Source: Alviniconcha marisindica (taxonomy: Eukaryota > Mollusca > Gastropoda > Provannidae). From it: a stretch of 64,000 bases of DNA. Under the pieces are notes generated by a model. It worked only from the letters and a program-made list of their open reading frames with translations, did no database searches and was not told the DNA's origin. This document shows, one piece after another, positions 54,800 to 64,000 of the stretch (positions within the stretch are counted from its first letter, which is position 1; each line of letters opens with the position of its first letter). Location of the stretch: NCBI GenBank assembly GCA_018857735.1, contig JABMCL010002216.1, positions 1,054,501 to 1,118,500 of the forward strand, read 5' to 3'. Made by a program: the position numbers and the translations under genes.

Positions 54800-55385
54800 C
54801 GGCTGGATCCTTCTGCGATTGTTTCCGATGTGCACTTCCATTCTAGCTAGCTATTCCGGATGAAACTGCAAATTCACAGCAAGGAATGGATCAAGTTGTT
54901 TTTGATTTTTTCGTTTTTCTTCATTCTTCATTCATATTTTTTTTTTTAAATCATACCATAGTGAACCACTTGCCGCCAATATCCACTAAGAACTGAAACA
55001 ATTTGACAAAAGAGACACAGCACTTGCCACGAAACAAGACGACGAACGAAACCGGTTCTGTCCCCTGCCCTTCTGCCCACAGACGGAGATCTCAGACGAC
55101 TGACTGCAGGCCGAAGGGTAGCTTGCTGCCCAAGACTCTCCCGGACCCACCAACGGTGCCCGGGCCATAAACCCAGTCCGTCCGCCCACTCCTCGTAACG
55201 GCAGCGAGGCCAGCACACACCGGGCTACGTAACTATATATCACCCTGTCTTTCCCATACATCACCGCCGCCATTGCCCACTCCAAGACCCGTAGTCATTA
55301 GCCTGTGGTGGGATATAACTCATTTCAATAGCTCCCATGATCTATAGTTATAGCTGTAGATAGAGATGCGTGAATGTAGTCTAAA
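54800..55385. other. Stretch without a recognised gene
   Basis: Poly-T near 54938-54948 and single-copy GC-rich sequence at 55010-55290 with overlapping short frames. Confidence 0.45.
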
Positions 55386-55387
55386 TC

Positions 55388-55411
55388 ACACACACGCACA
55401 CACACACTCCC

Positions 55412-55444
<33 letters not shown>

Positions 55445-55505
55445 ACCCTCTCTCTCTCCCTCACACACACACTCTCTCTCTACACCTCTCTCTCTCTCTC
55501 TCTCT

Positions 55506-55553
<48 letters not shown>

Positions 55554-55571
55554 CTTTCTCTCTCTCTCTCT

Positions 55572-55627
<56 letters not shown>

Positions 55628-55744
55628 CCCCACACACACACACACTCTCCTCTCTCTCTCTCTCTCCACACACACACACACACACACACAAACACCCTAC
55701 CACCCCTCTCCTCTTCTCTCCACAGACACCACCACCACACCACA

Positions 55745-55785
<41 letters not shown>
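55388..55785. repeat. Composite CT/CA microsatellite
   Basis: Alternating blocks of (CT)n and (CA)n; a CTCTCTCTCTCCACACACACACA module recurs at least four times. The pyrimidine/CA strand never switches across 400 bp. Confidence 0.95.
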
Positions 55786-55786
<1 letters not shown>

Positions 55787-55907
55787 TTTTTCATTCTTTT
55801 TCTCCTCTCCCTTAACTGTCTTGATTGCTTTCTAAAATGGTTTGGCGCCGCGCGTGTTCTCCAAAAGACGACCTCTGGCTGGTTCAAGGCTGCCGGCATT
55901 GGCAGCC

Positions 55908-56045
55908 GTGTATGAAGCTAGTTGAACAATTACTCTTGTCAGCCTTGGTAGCGGTTATGTATGCTTTTCATTAGCTGTGTATGAAGCTAGCTGAACAATC
56001 ATTCTTGTCAGTCTTGGTAGCGGTTATGTATGCTTTTCATTTTGC
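55908..56045. repeat. Two 69-bp direct repeats
   Basis: GTGTATGAAGCTAG(T/C)TGAACAAT(T/C)A(C/T)TCTTGTCAG(C/T)CTTGGTAGCGG...TATGCTTTTCATT occurs at 55909 and 55978, with about four differences. Confidence 0.9.
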
Positions 56046-57020
56046 GAGCAAACGGCACGCCCCAAGTGGTGTCCATCACACACCAACTACAGACCAGGGG
56101 CGTCCATCTGCGCTGGAAGACTTCCAGTGCCATTACCACTACAAATGAACATGCATGGCAATCCACAACGCTGAACGATTTTTAGTTAAGCTTAGAGCAG
56201 ATCATTCTTCCAAGCACTGGACAAGAAAACAACAGCCCAACCCCAAAAAGATAAGCTTCTCATATCTCATCGTTTTTAACCGTTTGACTGTTGTTTAAGT
56301 TTCGTTTTGTTGCTTGACAAAGGGGATTACCCCGAAAATTTGCAAATTGTCTGTCTGTGTCATAATAAATAAGCGTTCTTTTGAACGTGTTAGTTTGGAT
56401 CTTGTTTTAGAACGCTAGCAGTCATTTCTGTTTAGAAGATTTTTAAAGATTTTATATATATAAAAAATATATAAAAATATAAGGTTAGAGCCTAAAAGAT
56501 TGCAAACTTTGGTCACTTAAAATTATTTTCCCTTTAAGCAATTTTCGATCCACACTTTTAAGAATTCTGCCTAAAACGTTTAAAAATAAAAAATAAAAAA
56601 TGAGTGGCTCCTCTCTCGCTCTGATCTATAAAGAGTATTATGCATTCATGACCTATCACTAGTAACCAAGATGAATATTCATAGAGCTGTTCAGGGCACC
56701 CACGACACTGAAGTGACATTCTATCAATACAGACAGACCCGCCAAGAAACCCGTCTGTGTAGTATTCCGGGAACAATGGCAATGCCAGTTTCCACCAGTC
56801 TTGGCACAGAGGCTTCAGTGACCGCATTCTGTCGGACAGCATGACGTCACAACACTATGGACACGTCGCGGGATACTGCTCACACCACGTGAACAAACGC
56901 TGATAATAAGAACAACAGTTTATTTTATTTTATTGTAAAACAAACAATCAAACAAAAAACAGTCATCCAGTCAAGGTCTGTTTATTATGACTGGGGTCTT
57001 TCACAAGATTCAAAGTCTTA
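56046..57020. other. Unassigned stretch with a dispersed repeat fragment
   Basis: AAAGGGGATTACCCCGAAAATTTGCAAATT at 56321-56350 contains a GGGGATTACCCC-type near-palindrome. GTTTGGATCTTGTTTTAGAACGCTAGCAGTCAT at 56393-56425 matches 9370-9405. No gene was recognised. Confidence 0.5.
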
Positions 57021-57210
57021 CACATTGCCAAAGCCACCACGCTAACAAAGCGTGACTTTAAAACATCACGGGGATTTTGCACTACAAGCAAGATCCGAAA
57101 AGACTATACATGGCCCAAACCACAATAAATATTACTAACAAAGCGTGATTAATTTCAAGGTCCAAAAAACCGCAACCGCCAAGCCACCGCGCTAACAATG
57201 TCCGGTTACT
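57020..57210. repeat. Diverged repeat with CAAAGCCACCACGCTAACAAAGCGTGA
   Basis: Three relatives near 57030, 57115 and 57175. GCTAACAAAGCG is shared by the first two and CACCGCGCTAACAATG is the third. An inverted CACGCTAACAAAGCGTG can form an 5-bp-stem hairpin. Confidence 0.5.
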
Positions 57211-58455
57211 TTCATCGAGTTAGAGGAAACCACCTCTGGTGGAGTTTATGTACCTTGTATTTACACGCATGCCAGGTGAGAGTTACCGTAGGCGACTCAG
57301 GTTTTCGTTGCTGTACTTGTGTTACGTATTTCGAGCGCTAATTAACTCCCTTGTGTGTGGATTCTACTTTCGCCGAGGCTTTGCATAAATTGTTACTGAG
57401 CAAGACCTACTACGACTTCTTGTTCCCAACCATGTTTCACAACTAAACGAACTCTCTCGCCACGATGTGGCCGAATAGACTCCGCAAATTCTTGACAACA
57501 TAATGAAAATAATGACAGATTATTATTATTATTATAATATTTGTTTGATATGTACGATGGTAGTAGCAGGTTGGAAGTAGGCAACAACAAACGAGCCACA
57601 GCTGGATATTCCTCTTTTATTCTTCTTTTCTGATGGTATCTACGAGAAGCAGTTGGTATCGTCTCGCGCTCTCTCTACAGTCTTTTTGTCACGTCCAAAA
57701 TAATAACACGTAATACATACGTAAAATAATTATGACAACTAAATGACATCATATTCCTCCCCCACACCCAAAAGAAAAAAGAAGAAGCTAAGGACACTGA
57801 CAAAGTGACACACACAGCACAATAGTATAACACAAACACAATGTGCAGATGCACCCAGTTGCATCTATAATCACAATGTCGTCGAACGTGTTGTGTTTGG
57901 AGGGTAACTTTAGCACACAAGGCCGATTTGTTCAGACGTAACACAACAGTCCCCGAACCGGTGCAACCCCGAGCAAGCTATAGATTATTGACCGTGTACT
58001 TGTTAATCCATCTCGGTGATGACAGGCTGAAATGTCAGGCACACGGAGACAACGTTTACCCCCCAATCACAGTGGAGCCCTAGCAGTTTGCACGCTGTGT
58101 GTGTGTGTGTGTGTGTGTGTGTACACTGGTCAACAGGTCAACAGAACTGTTCGCCAAGCGCTGGGTGGTCGGTCACCTATTACCATTACTGCAGGTGCTG
58201 ACCGGCCTTGGGCAGCCTCACGTTTAGTAGCCTCAGGCGTGAATAATAGTAAACATTCCACATGTATGCATAAACCGGTTGGACTGGAGGATGGTCACTT
58301 GATAGCTATCTTTCGCGTCCAATCAACCTTGAAGGTCGTATATATAATTTATTAGGACGAAGCACATGCCATCATGATCAACTCGCAAATAAAAACCATC
58401 ATAAAACCACAAGTAAAACTGCTCAATGTGACCTGAATGATCCACAGACCATGAG
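57211..58455. other. Stretch without a recognised gene
   Basis: (GT)n at 58096-58122 and ATTATTATTATTATAATATT near 57520. No exon-like sequence. Confidence 0.5.
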
Positions 58456-59300
<845 letters not shown>

Positions 59301-59580
59301 TCCCCCGACACACAAAGCCTCCAACGACAATGCAAAATGGACCTGTCACCGCCCCCCACCCCCCACCGCTCCTTCCTAACTCTTCACTGTGCCGCGTGGG
59401 TCACGCCAAGCGTACACAACTAGCTAGCGGGCAGCTGCTGTTACACTCTGTGTGCTGTAACATTCACAGATTGGATTCATTTCAGCTACGTAATTATACC
59501 ATGTACGCATTCAGTTGTCAATCATACTCTGAACCATTCAAATAGGAATAGCCTGTACTGTTCCGAATTTTTGACCGTTC

Positions 59581-59770
59581 CACAAGGCATTGCGCCCTTT
59601 CTAACCAAACCGAACCCACAGTAACAAGGCATTGCGCCCTTTCTAACCAAACCGAACCCACAGTAACAAGGCACTGCGCCTTTCATAACCAAACCGAACC
59701 CACAGTAACAAGGCACTGCGCCCTTCATAACCAAACCGAATCCATAGTAACAAGGCACAGCGCCCTTTAA
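59581..59770. repeat. 42-bp minisatellite
   Basis: Four and a half units of ACAAGGCATTGCGCCCTTTC followed by TAACCAAACCGAACCCACAGTA. The 14-codon unit keeps the minus strand open (CYCGFGLVMKGAV-type repeats); no known protein. Confidence 0.92.
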
Positions 59771-59774
59771 ACCC

Positions 59775-60470
59775 GGATTGGGGGGTGGGGGGTGTGAAGG
59801 GAAGCCATTCTGCCCTGGACATCATACATAAAAGACATTACATGCCATAGTGTGTGCAGTGTCTCTGATCGTGACATTCTAAGGCGCTGGGACCGAGTTC
59901 AACTGCCGTACGCCAAGAGCTCATAAATTACGAGCCAGCGGAAACCAGCGAGAGATAAAAAAATAAATTAAAAAAAACCCCACGGCCAAAGTGCATTAAA
60001 AGAAGCCGTGCAGCTCTCGCGGCGTGGAACGTCACTCTCAGGAAAAGCGATTTCTGGCACTAGTGGTAACCTGACAAGACGCAAGAGCGATCTGCAGCAC
60101 GCAAGCAACCGACTGCAGTATCTGCCATACACATTTACACCACATTTAAAAAAATAAAAGGGTTGGGGGGGGGGGGGGAGCGGGCGCCCCCCCCCCAACC
60201 CTTTTAGAGAGAGAGAGAGAATCCTCACACATTACACTTAGGAGGGGAAGGGAGAGGGGGGGCAGAGGGGGGGGGTGGGGGAGCACACACAGAAAGGCAG
60301 AAAAACCTCCATACACATTTACACTTAAGGTGTGTGTGGTTTGGGGGGGGGGGGGGGACGGGGGGGGGAGGGGGGAGAGACACGACACACAGAGAAAGGC
60401 AGAAACCCGAAAAACCTCCTGCAAAATACCAACAAAACAAATGGCGAGGAAAGATAAGCAAAGCTGTGAT
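59775..60470. other. Poly-G tracts, no gene
   Basis: G-rich runs at 60165-60178, 60253-60282 and 60343-60377, and poly-C at 60187-60196. ACACATTTACAC(C/T)(A/T) and GAAAGGCAGAAA phrases repeat at 60125, 60230 and 60313. Confidence 0.55.
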
Positions 60471-60481
60471 GGCGAGCCACC

Positions 60482-60597
60482 TGGCGGTGCACGCGGCACA
60501 AAAAGGCTTCAAGCCCAACTTTCATGCTCTATTTTCCTTGGCGGTGCACGCGGCGCAAAAAGGCTTCAAGCCTAACTTTCATGCTCTATTTTCCTAA
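60482..60597. repeat. Two 57-58-bp direct repeats
   Basis: GGCGGTGCACGCGGC(A/G)CAAA, AAGGCTTCAAGCC(C/T)AACTTT, CATGCTCTATTTTCCT, doubled with two substitutions. Confidence 0.92.
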
Positions 60598-60919
60598 CTG
60601 CACTGCCGAGGGCCCGTTCCCCGTGTGCAAGCGAAATAAAGCACTGTTCTTTTCCGCCCTTCAAAAGAAATCACACTACACAGGCCTTTTATGCGGTCCT
60701 TGACAGCACATCAAAGGAAGTTAAAAAGGTCTAATTGCACCCCAGCTACCCCAAAACTGCCCTGATGTCTTAAAGGCCAAGTCCGAGGTTAGGGGTGATT
60801 TTTAACACGATTTCCGTTAAAGCTCTCTGAGAACGATGATGTAGTTGAAACTGTGATCTGAGGGTCATAAATGCACGAAAAAAGGCATTTTCTGTCGCAC
60901 CGAAAGCGTCGCCATGACG

Positions 60920-60975
60920 CCCAAATCACGTGACCATATGCCTACTACGCCACTCTGGGGAGTCGCTGCAAAATG
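60920..60975 (+). promoter_or_regulatory. Promoter-like segment, plus strand arm
   Basis: TCACGTGA (60926-60933), CTCTGGGGAGTCGCTGC (60953-60969) and CAAAATGGC over the start codon of the plus-strand frame. The same E-box and CTGGGGAGTC order occurs in mirror image at 61391-61435. Confidence 0.4.
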
Positions 60976-61176
60976 GCCAACTCGAGCTCCGAAGACGAAA
61001 CTGATACTTTGCCCGAGAGACCCACAAGGATACAGCCGTATCAGTTTGAGCCTGTCAGGCAGGATTTTGAAAGAGTACCGGAACATCGTGTCAACTTCGA
61101 AGCAAACCCCATGCGGTATTCCATGGGGTTTGCGAAATCGCATTCACTGAAGTGCTCGCTACACAAATGGGCGTGA
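60973..61176 (+). CDS. N-terminal fragment of an acidic PYQFEP-motif protein
   Basis: From the ATG at 60973: M-A-N-SSSEDETDTLPERPT, then RIQPYQFEPVRQDFERVPEH. An acidic serine-rich start followed by a PYxFEP motif is typical of uncharacterised invertebrate proteins annotated as P2X-purinoceptor-7-like, often found in large families in molluscs and cnidarians. Recognition is from memory and moderate. The similarity appears to stop near 61100. Beyond that the frame crosses the palindrome at 61102-61133 and continues antisense to the THAP fragment to a stop at 61176. It may be a first exon or a truncated copy. No clear donor was found. Confidence 0.4.
   Translation: MANSSSEDETDTLPERPTRIQPYQFEPVRQDFERVPEHRVNFEANPMRYSMGFAKSHSLKCSLHKWA
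61102..61133. repeat. Perfect palindrome, 12-bp arms, 8-bp loop
   Basis: GCAAACCCCATG, a CGGTATTC loop, then CATGGGGTTTGC. It lies exactly where the plus-strand PYQFEP frame and the minus-strand THAP frame meet. Confidence 0.97.
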
Positions 61177-61329
61177 TGCGGAGCAGCAAGAAAGTCAGCT
61201 CGTTTGAATTGTATAAATTTATTCCACTTTCGCCTCACTGCGGGTCGATTGCGCGATAGCTCGTGCATTGTTATACCTGGGGTCGTCTGCGAATTGTTAC
61301 AGTTCGCGGCAACACAAGTAGGCCGGCAT
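61112..61329 (-). pseudogene. THAP-type zinc-finger domain fragment, frameshifted
   Basis: THAP domains are C2CH zinc fingers that bind DNA, found in regulators and in P-element-type transposases. On the minus strand the order fits: MPAY at 61329, then (after a +1 frame change between 61329 and 61302) CNNSQTTPGIT, PAVRRKWNKFIQFKR with the invariant Trp, and HAHLCSEHFSECDF with the final C-x-x-H. The MEYRMGFASKL segment follows. The closing A-V-P-T motif is absent: sequence after the palindrome is unrelated. One extra nucleotide between TAC and TGT breaks the start codon frame. It is therefore a broken copy, or the frameshift is an assembly error. Confidence 0.65.
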
Positions 61330-61377
61330 ATTTAACTTTTTTGTCGACCATACGCATACACAGTTGACTGAAGAATC

Positions 61378-61440
61378 CAAGATGGCAACCGCACTGACTC
61401 CCCAGACTGACGTCATTTCCGGGAAAGTCACGTGACTGAT
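61378..61440 (-). promoter_or_regulatory. Promoter-like cluster upstream of THAP fragment
   Basis: It contains CAAGATGGC (YY1-like, 61378-61386), TGACGTCA (CRE, 61408-61415), TTTCCGG (ETS-like, 61416-61422) and TCACGTGA (E-box, 61428-61435). Such tight clusters are characteristic of TATA-less animal promoters. Distance and direction fit transcription toward the THAP frame. Confidence 0.5.
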
Positions 61441-61712
61441 GGATAACCCGAGACTGTAGTCTCGGCCAGCCTACAGAAAATAAAATCGATTAAAAACCCA
61501 GTTAAACATTTCTTTATTTCTTTTTATTTCATTAAATCTGAAACTAGTGACTCATTTGTCAATCATTTCGATGGTCGTTTTGCATACTTAAAAACCTTGG
61601 ACTTTTACTTTAAGCATCTTATAAAAGAAGTTTCGACAGGATCATCGTTTAGTGTGAGCACGTCTTATGACGAACATGTAATAGGATGCCCGCGTGCGTG
61701 CGTATATTTAAT

Positions 61713-61770
<58 letters not shown>

Positions 61771-62457
61771 TGTGTAGGTGAATAGCGATAAGAAGTGGCT
61801 CTTCCCAAACAACACACACACACACACACAACTTTAAATTCTGGTTTTGCAAAATTGTAAATCCCGATTTATTCATTTTTTTTAATTTAAAAATCATACA
61901 ATGTACAAGTTTAGAATCAAACACAACTGACAGCTACCCGGCAAAATGGGGGGTTGGGGGGGGGGGGGGAGAGAGAGAGAGAGAGAAGAAGAGAAAAGAA
62001 GAAAAGATGAAGCGACTAACACACTTAAAGATTCGCGTCTGCAGAAGAACACACTGGTCGGTTCTTTTTTCGCCTCCCCCGGTCCCCGGAGACAGCCCAG
62101 AATAGTCTCCCTTCCTCCTCCTGCTATCGATCGGCCACCGCCGTCTCCACATGACGTGAAATGTCACGTCACTTCGGTCCCCACGGCGCCAAACCCGTCC
62201 CCTCTTCCCCTCTCATCAACGTCCCAGCCCTAGCCTGGCTAACACCCCTTCCCCTCTCCTCCTCATCTCACCGACTTTTACACTTTTCACACACACACAC
62301 TTACATACGCGCGCGCGCGCGCGCACGCACAAATGTTACTTGTTCACGAACGCACCAACGCCGAACTATCACAAGCATCGAGTTTTAATTTCCACCATTA
62401 TGAACTAGGCCGCTTTTCTGAAATAAATACGAAATTTCCTCACCCCAGATCTACACA

Positions 62458-62507
<50 letters not shown>

Positions 62508-62519
62508 GCACACGCACGT

Positions 62520-62550
<31 letters not shown>

Positions 62551-62590
62551 ACCACGCACGCACGCACACACACACACACGCCTTCCTCTC
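61441..62590. repeat. GT/CA microsatellites and flank
   Basis: (GT)n at 61715-61769, (CA)n at 61812-61831, poly-G/GA at 61955-61985, (GC)n at 62310-62322, and (CA)n with GCAC interruptions at 62459-62580. No exon recognised. Confidence 0.85.
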
Positions 62591-64000
62591 CTCACAAAAA
62601 CTACTGCAGATCATATACATACATACATAAATACACACAGACCCTTCTACCTCTCCTTCCTCCCTCCCCAAATACCAACTCAGTAATACACCCTGCTCAC
62701 ATAGTCTAGACACTCCTTACCCGTCACATTTCCCCCCTTCCTTTCACGTCTCTTTCTAAAAATAAAAAAAATAAAAAAATCTCTCGCAGAAGCAGCAAGG
62801 AAAAGAGATCTGATGACTCTCTGGCGTGCAGCTTAGAGTTGTGAAGAGGCCTCGGGAAGATCAGAGATCTGATTCTCGTCTGCTCGCGGTTTAGGAGTTG
62901 TGAAGACTCGAGGCAAAGCCAGATCCGATCCGATGTCTCCGCTGCTGCTAGCCTGCAGTTTACACGTTGCAGACGGCGGAGGCTATCTTCCTCCGCAAAA
63001 ACGTCTGTCGTGTCCAACGATGCTATCACGAACCGCTTGCTTGCTGCCCCGTGACTCTCCCGCTCTGGCTAAATAAACACCAGGGGAAAGAGCCCGGCAA
63101 GAAGAAGGTTGGGGGGGGTGGGGCGGGTGGGTGGGGTGGAGGGTGTACTGTTTTGTTTAAAAGAAAACCCTGGGGGGGGGGCAAAACCAGCAAAGCCTCC
63201 CCCAAAAAAAATTTAAGCAAATAAACTTTGCTGGAGGGTTGGGGTGGGGGTGGGGGGGGGGGGGGGGGGGGGGGGCGAAAACCAAGAAATTGTAACTCCT
63301 CCCCCCCAAAACAACAACAACAAAACAAAAACACACATTTAAAACATCAAGCTTTGTAGCTCAACTAATCACCGTTTTTCTTTGCCGAATTTGCGTGAAC
63401 TCGCAGAACAGCGGGCATTACTGTAATTAACTGATGTTGTAAAAACAAAGACCGTAACTAAAACGTAGGGTGGCTGCCGTTTGACGGAACTAACGAACAA
63501 TTAACGAGAAGTCAGAGGACTTTGATTATCCTGTCCATTGTTTGACCATGACTCTAATAATTATGTAGCTGTGTCTGCAGCACGTTAACTGCATCCATCC
63601 CCTACAATGTTAAAACGCTACTGTGTTGCACGTATGTACATGTGTCGATTTTCTGTGGTCACTGTGTTCTTTCAGACGTCACACTCGGGGGTGTGGAAGA
63701 ATCCGCGTCATCCTGACCAGGAGGAGTAACTGTTGCGAGGTTCCACAAACGAGGTTGTTTGGGTTATCGTTCTTGGACCGAACGCCTGCAGTTGCGCGAG
63801 CGAGGTTCCGACATTTGTTTGCTCATACCTGCGCCTTCCGGCTTTCTGCCACCTCCCCGCTAACCATTAAAGTCCTGCTAAAAGACTCGGGGTGAGAGGG
63901 ATGGAGGAGGGGGAGGGGTGGTGGGGGGGACTGAAAATGAAAAAATCGGGGTGAGGGTGTGGGGTGGGGGTGGACGTCCCGTCCCGTCAACCGCACTGGG
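62591..64000. other. G-rich right end, no gene
   Basis: GAGTTGTGAAGA(G/C)...TCGGG/AGGC near 62838 and 62892 is a weak roughly 55-bp duplication. G-rich tracts lie at 63110-63140, 63170-63181 and 63240-63276, and again from 63895. The last ORFs have no recognisable domain. Confidence 0.5.

Noticed and set aside
54792..54841. Alternative upstream first exon of srGAP at 54.8 kb
   Set aside because: It is on the correct strand, but the possible donor leaves phase 2 while exon 2 needs phase 1, and it is 39 kb away with no supporting sequence.

Overview
The window is animal nuclear DNA, most likely from a mollusc or another lophotrochozoan; a gastropod is plausible. That placement is inference. 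It rests on short GT-AG exons separated by introns of 0.9 to 6.4 kb, a SLIT-ROBO Rho GTPase-activating protein (srGAP) whose peptide looks invertebrate, tRNA-derived SINEs, and an extreme load of GT/CA, GA/CT and poly-C/poly-G simple repeats. No bacterial operon, rRNA, CRISPR or complete transposase gene is visible.

The only gene I can assign firmly is on the minus strand from about 22 kb down to the left edge. It is the 5' part of an srGAP gene and encodes the first half of an F-BAR domain. Six coding exons (21847-21907, 15669-15852, 12604-12769, 10577-10639, 9507-9662, 2978-3106) join with compatible phases into exactly 253 codons. The gene continues beyond position 1. A GC-rich segment at about 22.2-22.6 kb, with YY1-like sites and a CTG repeat, looks like its promoter and 5' leader. 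A 31-bp minisatellite carrying nine CACGTG E-boxes lies 1.4-1.7 kb upstream of the first coding exon.

The introns and the roughly 40 kb upstream of the gene are mostly repeats. There are about twenty distinct minisatellites with units of 21 to 100 bp. Two stand out: a 1.2-kb array of sixteen 73-bp units that look identical (44.9-46.05 kb), and a roughly 60-bp array at 3.1-4.4 kb that is a reiterated copy of the 3' splice site and first codons of srGAP exon 6. Two tRNA-derived SINE families are present. One copy has an 11-bp target-site duplication (38.5 kb) and another lies in reverse at 31.2 kb. The 3' core of this SINE is shared with a dispersed, locally tandem element found at about ten other places.

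At the right end (60.9-61.45 kb) a compact locus has two convergent gene fragments. The plus-strand one is an acidic protein start with a PYQFEP motif; the minus-strand one is a frameshifted THAP zinc-finger fragment. They meet at a perfect 12-bp-arm palindrome and are flanked by mirror-image promoter-like segments. A short ORF with a TISU-like start lies on the minus strand at 54.67-54.79 kb. The rest of 23-64 kb shows no exon that I could recognise.
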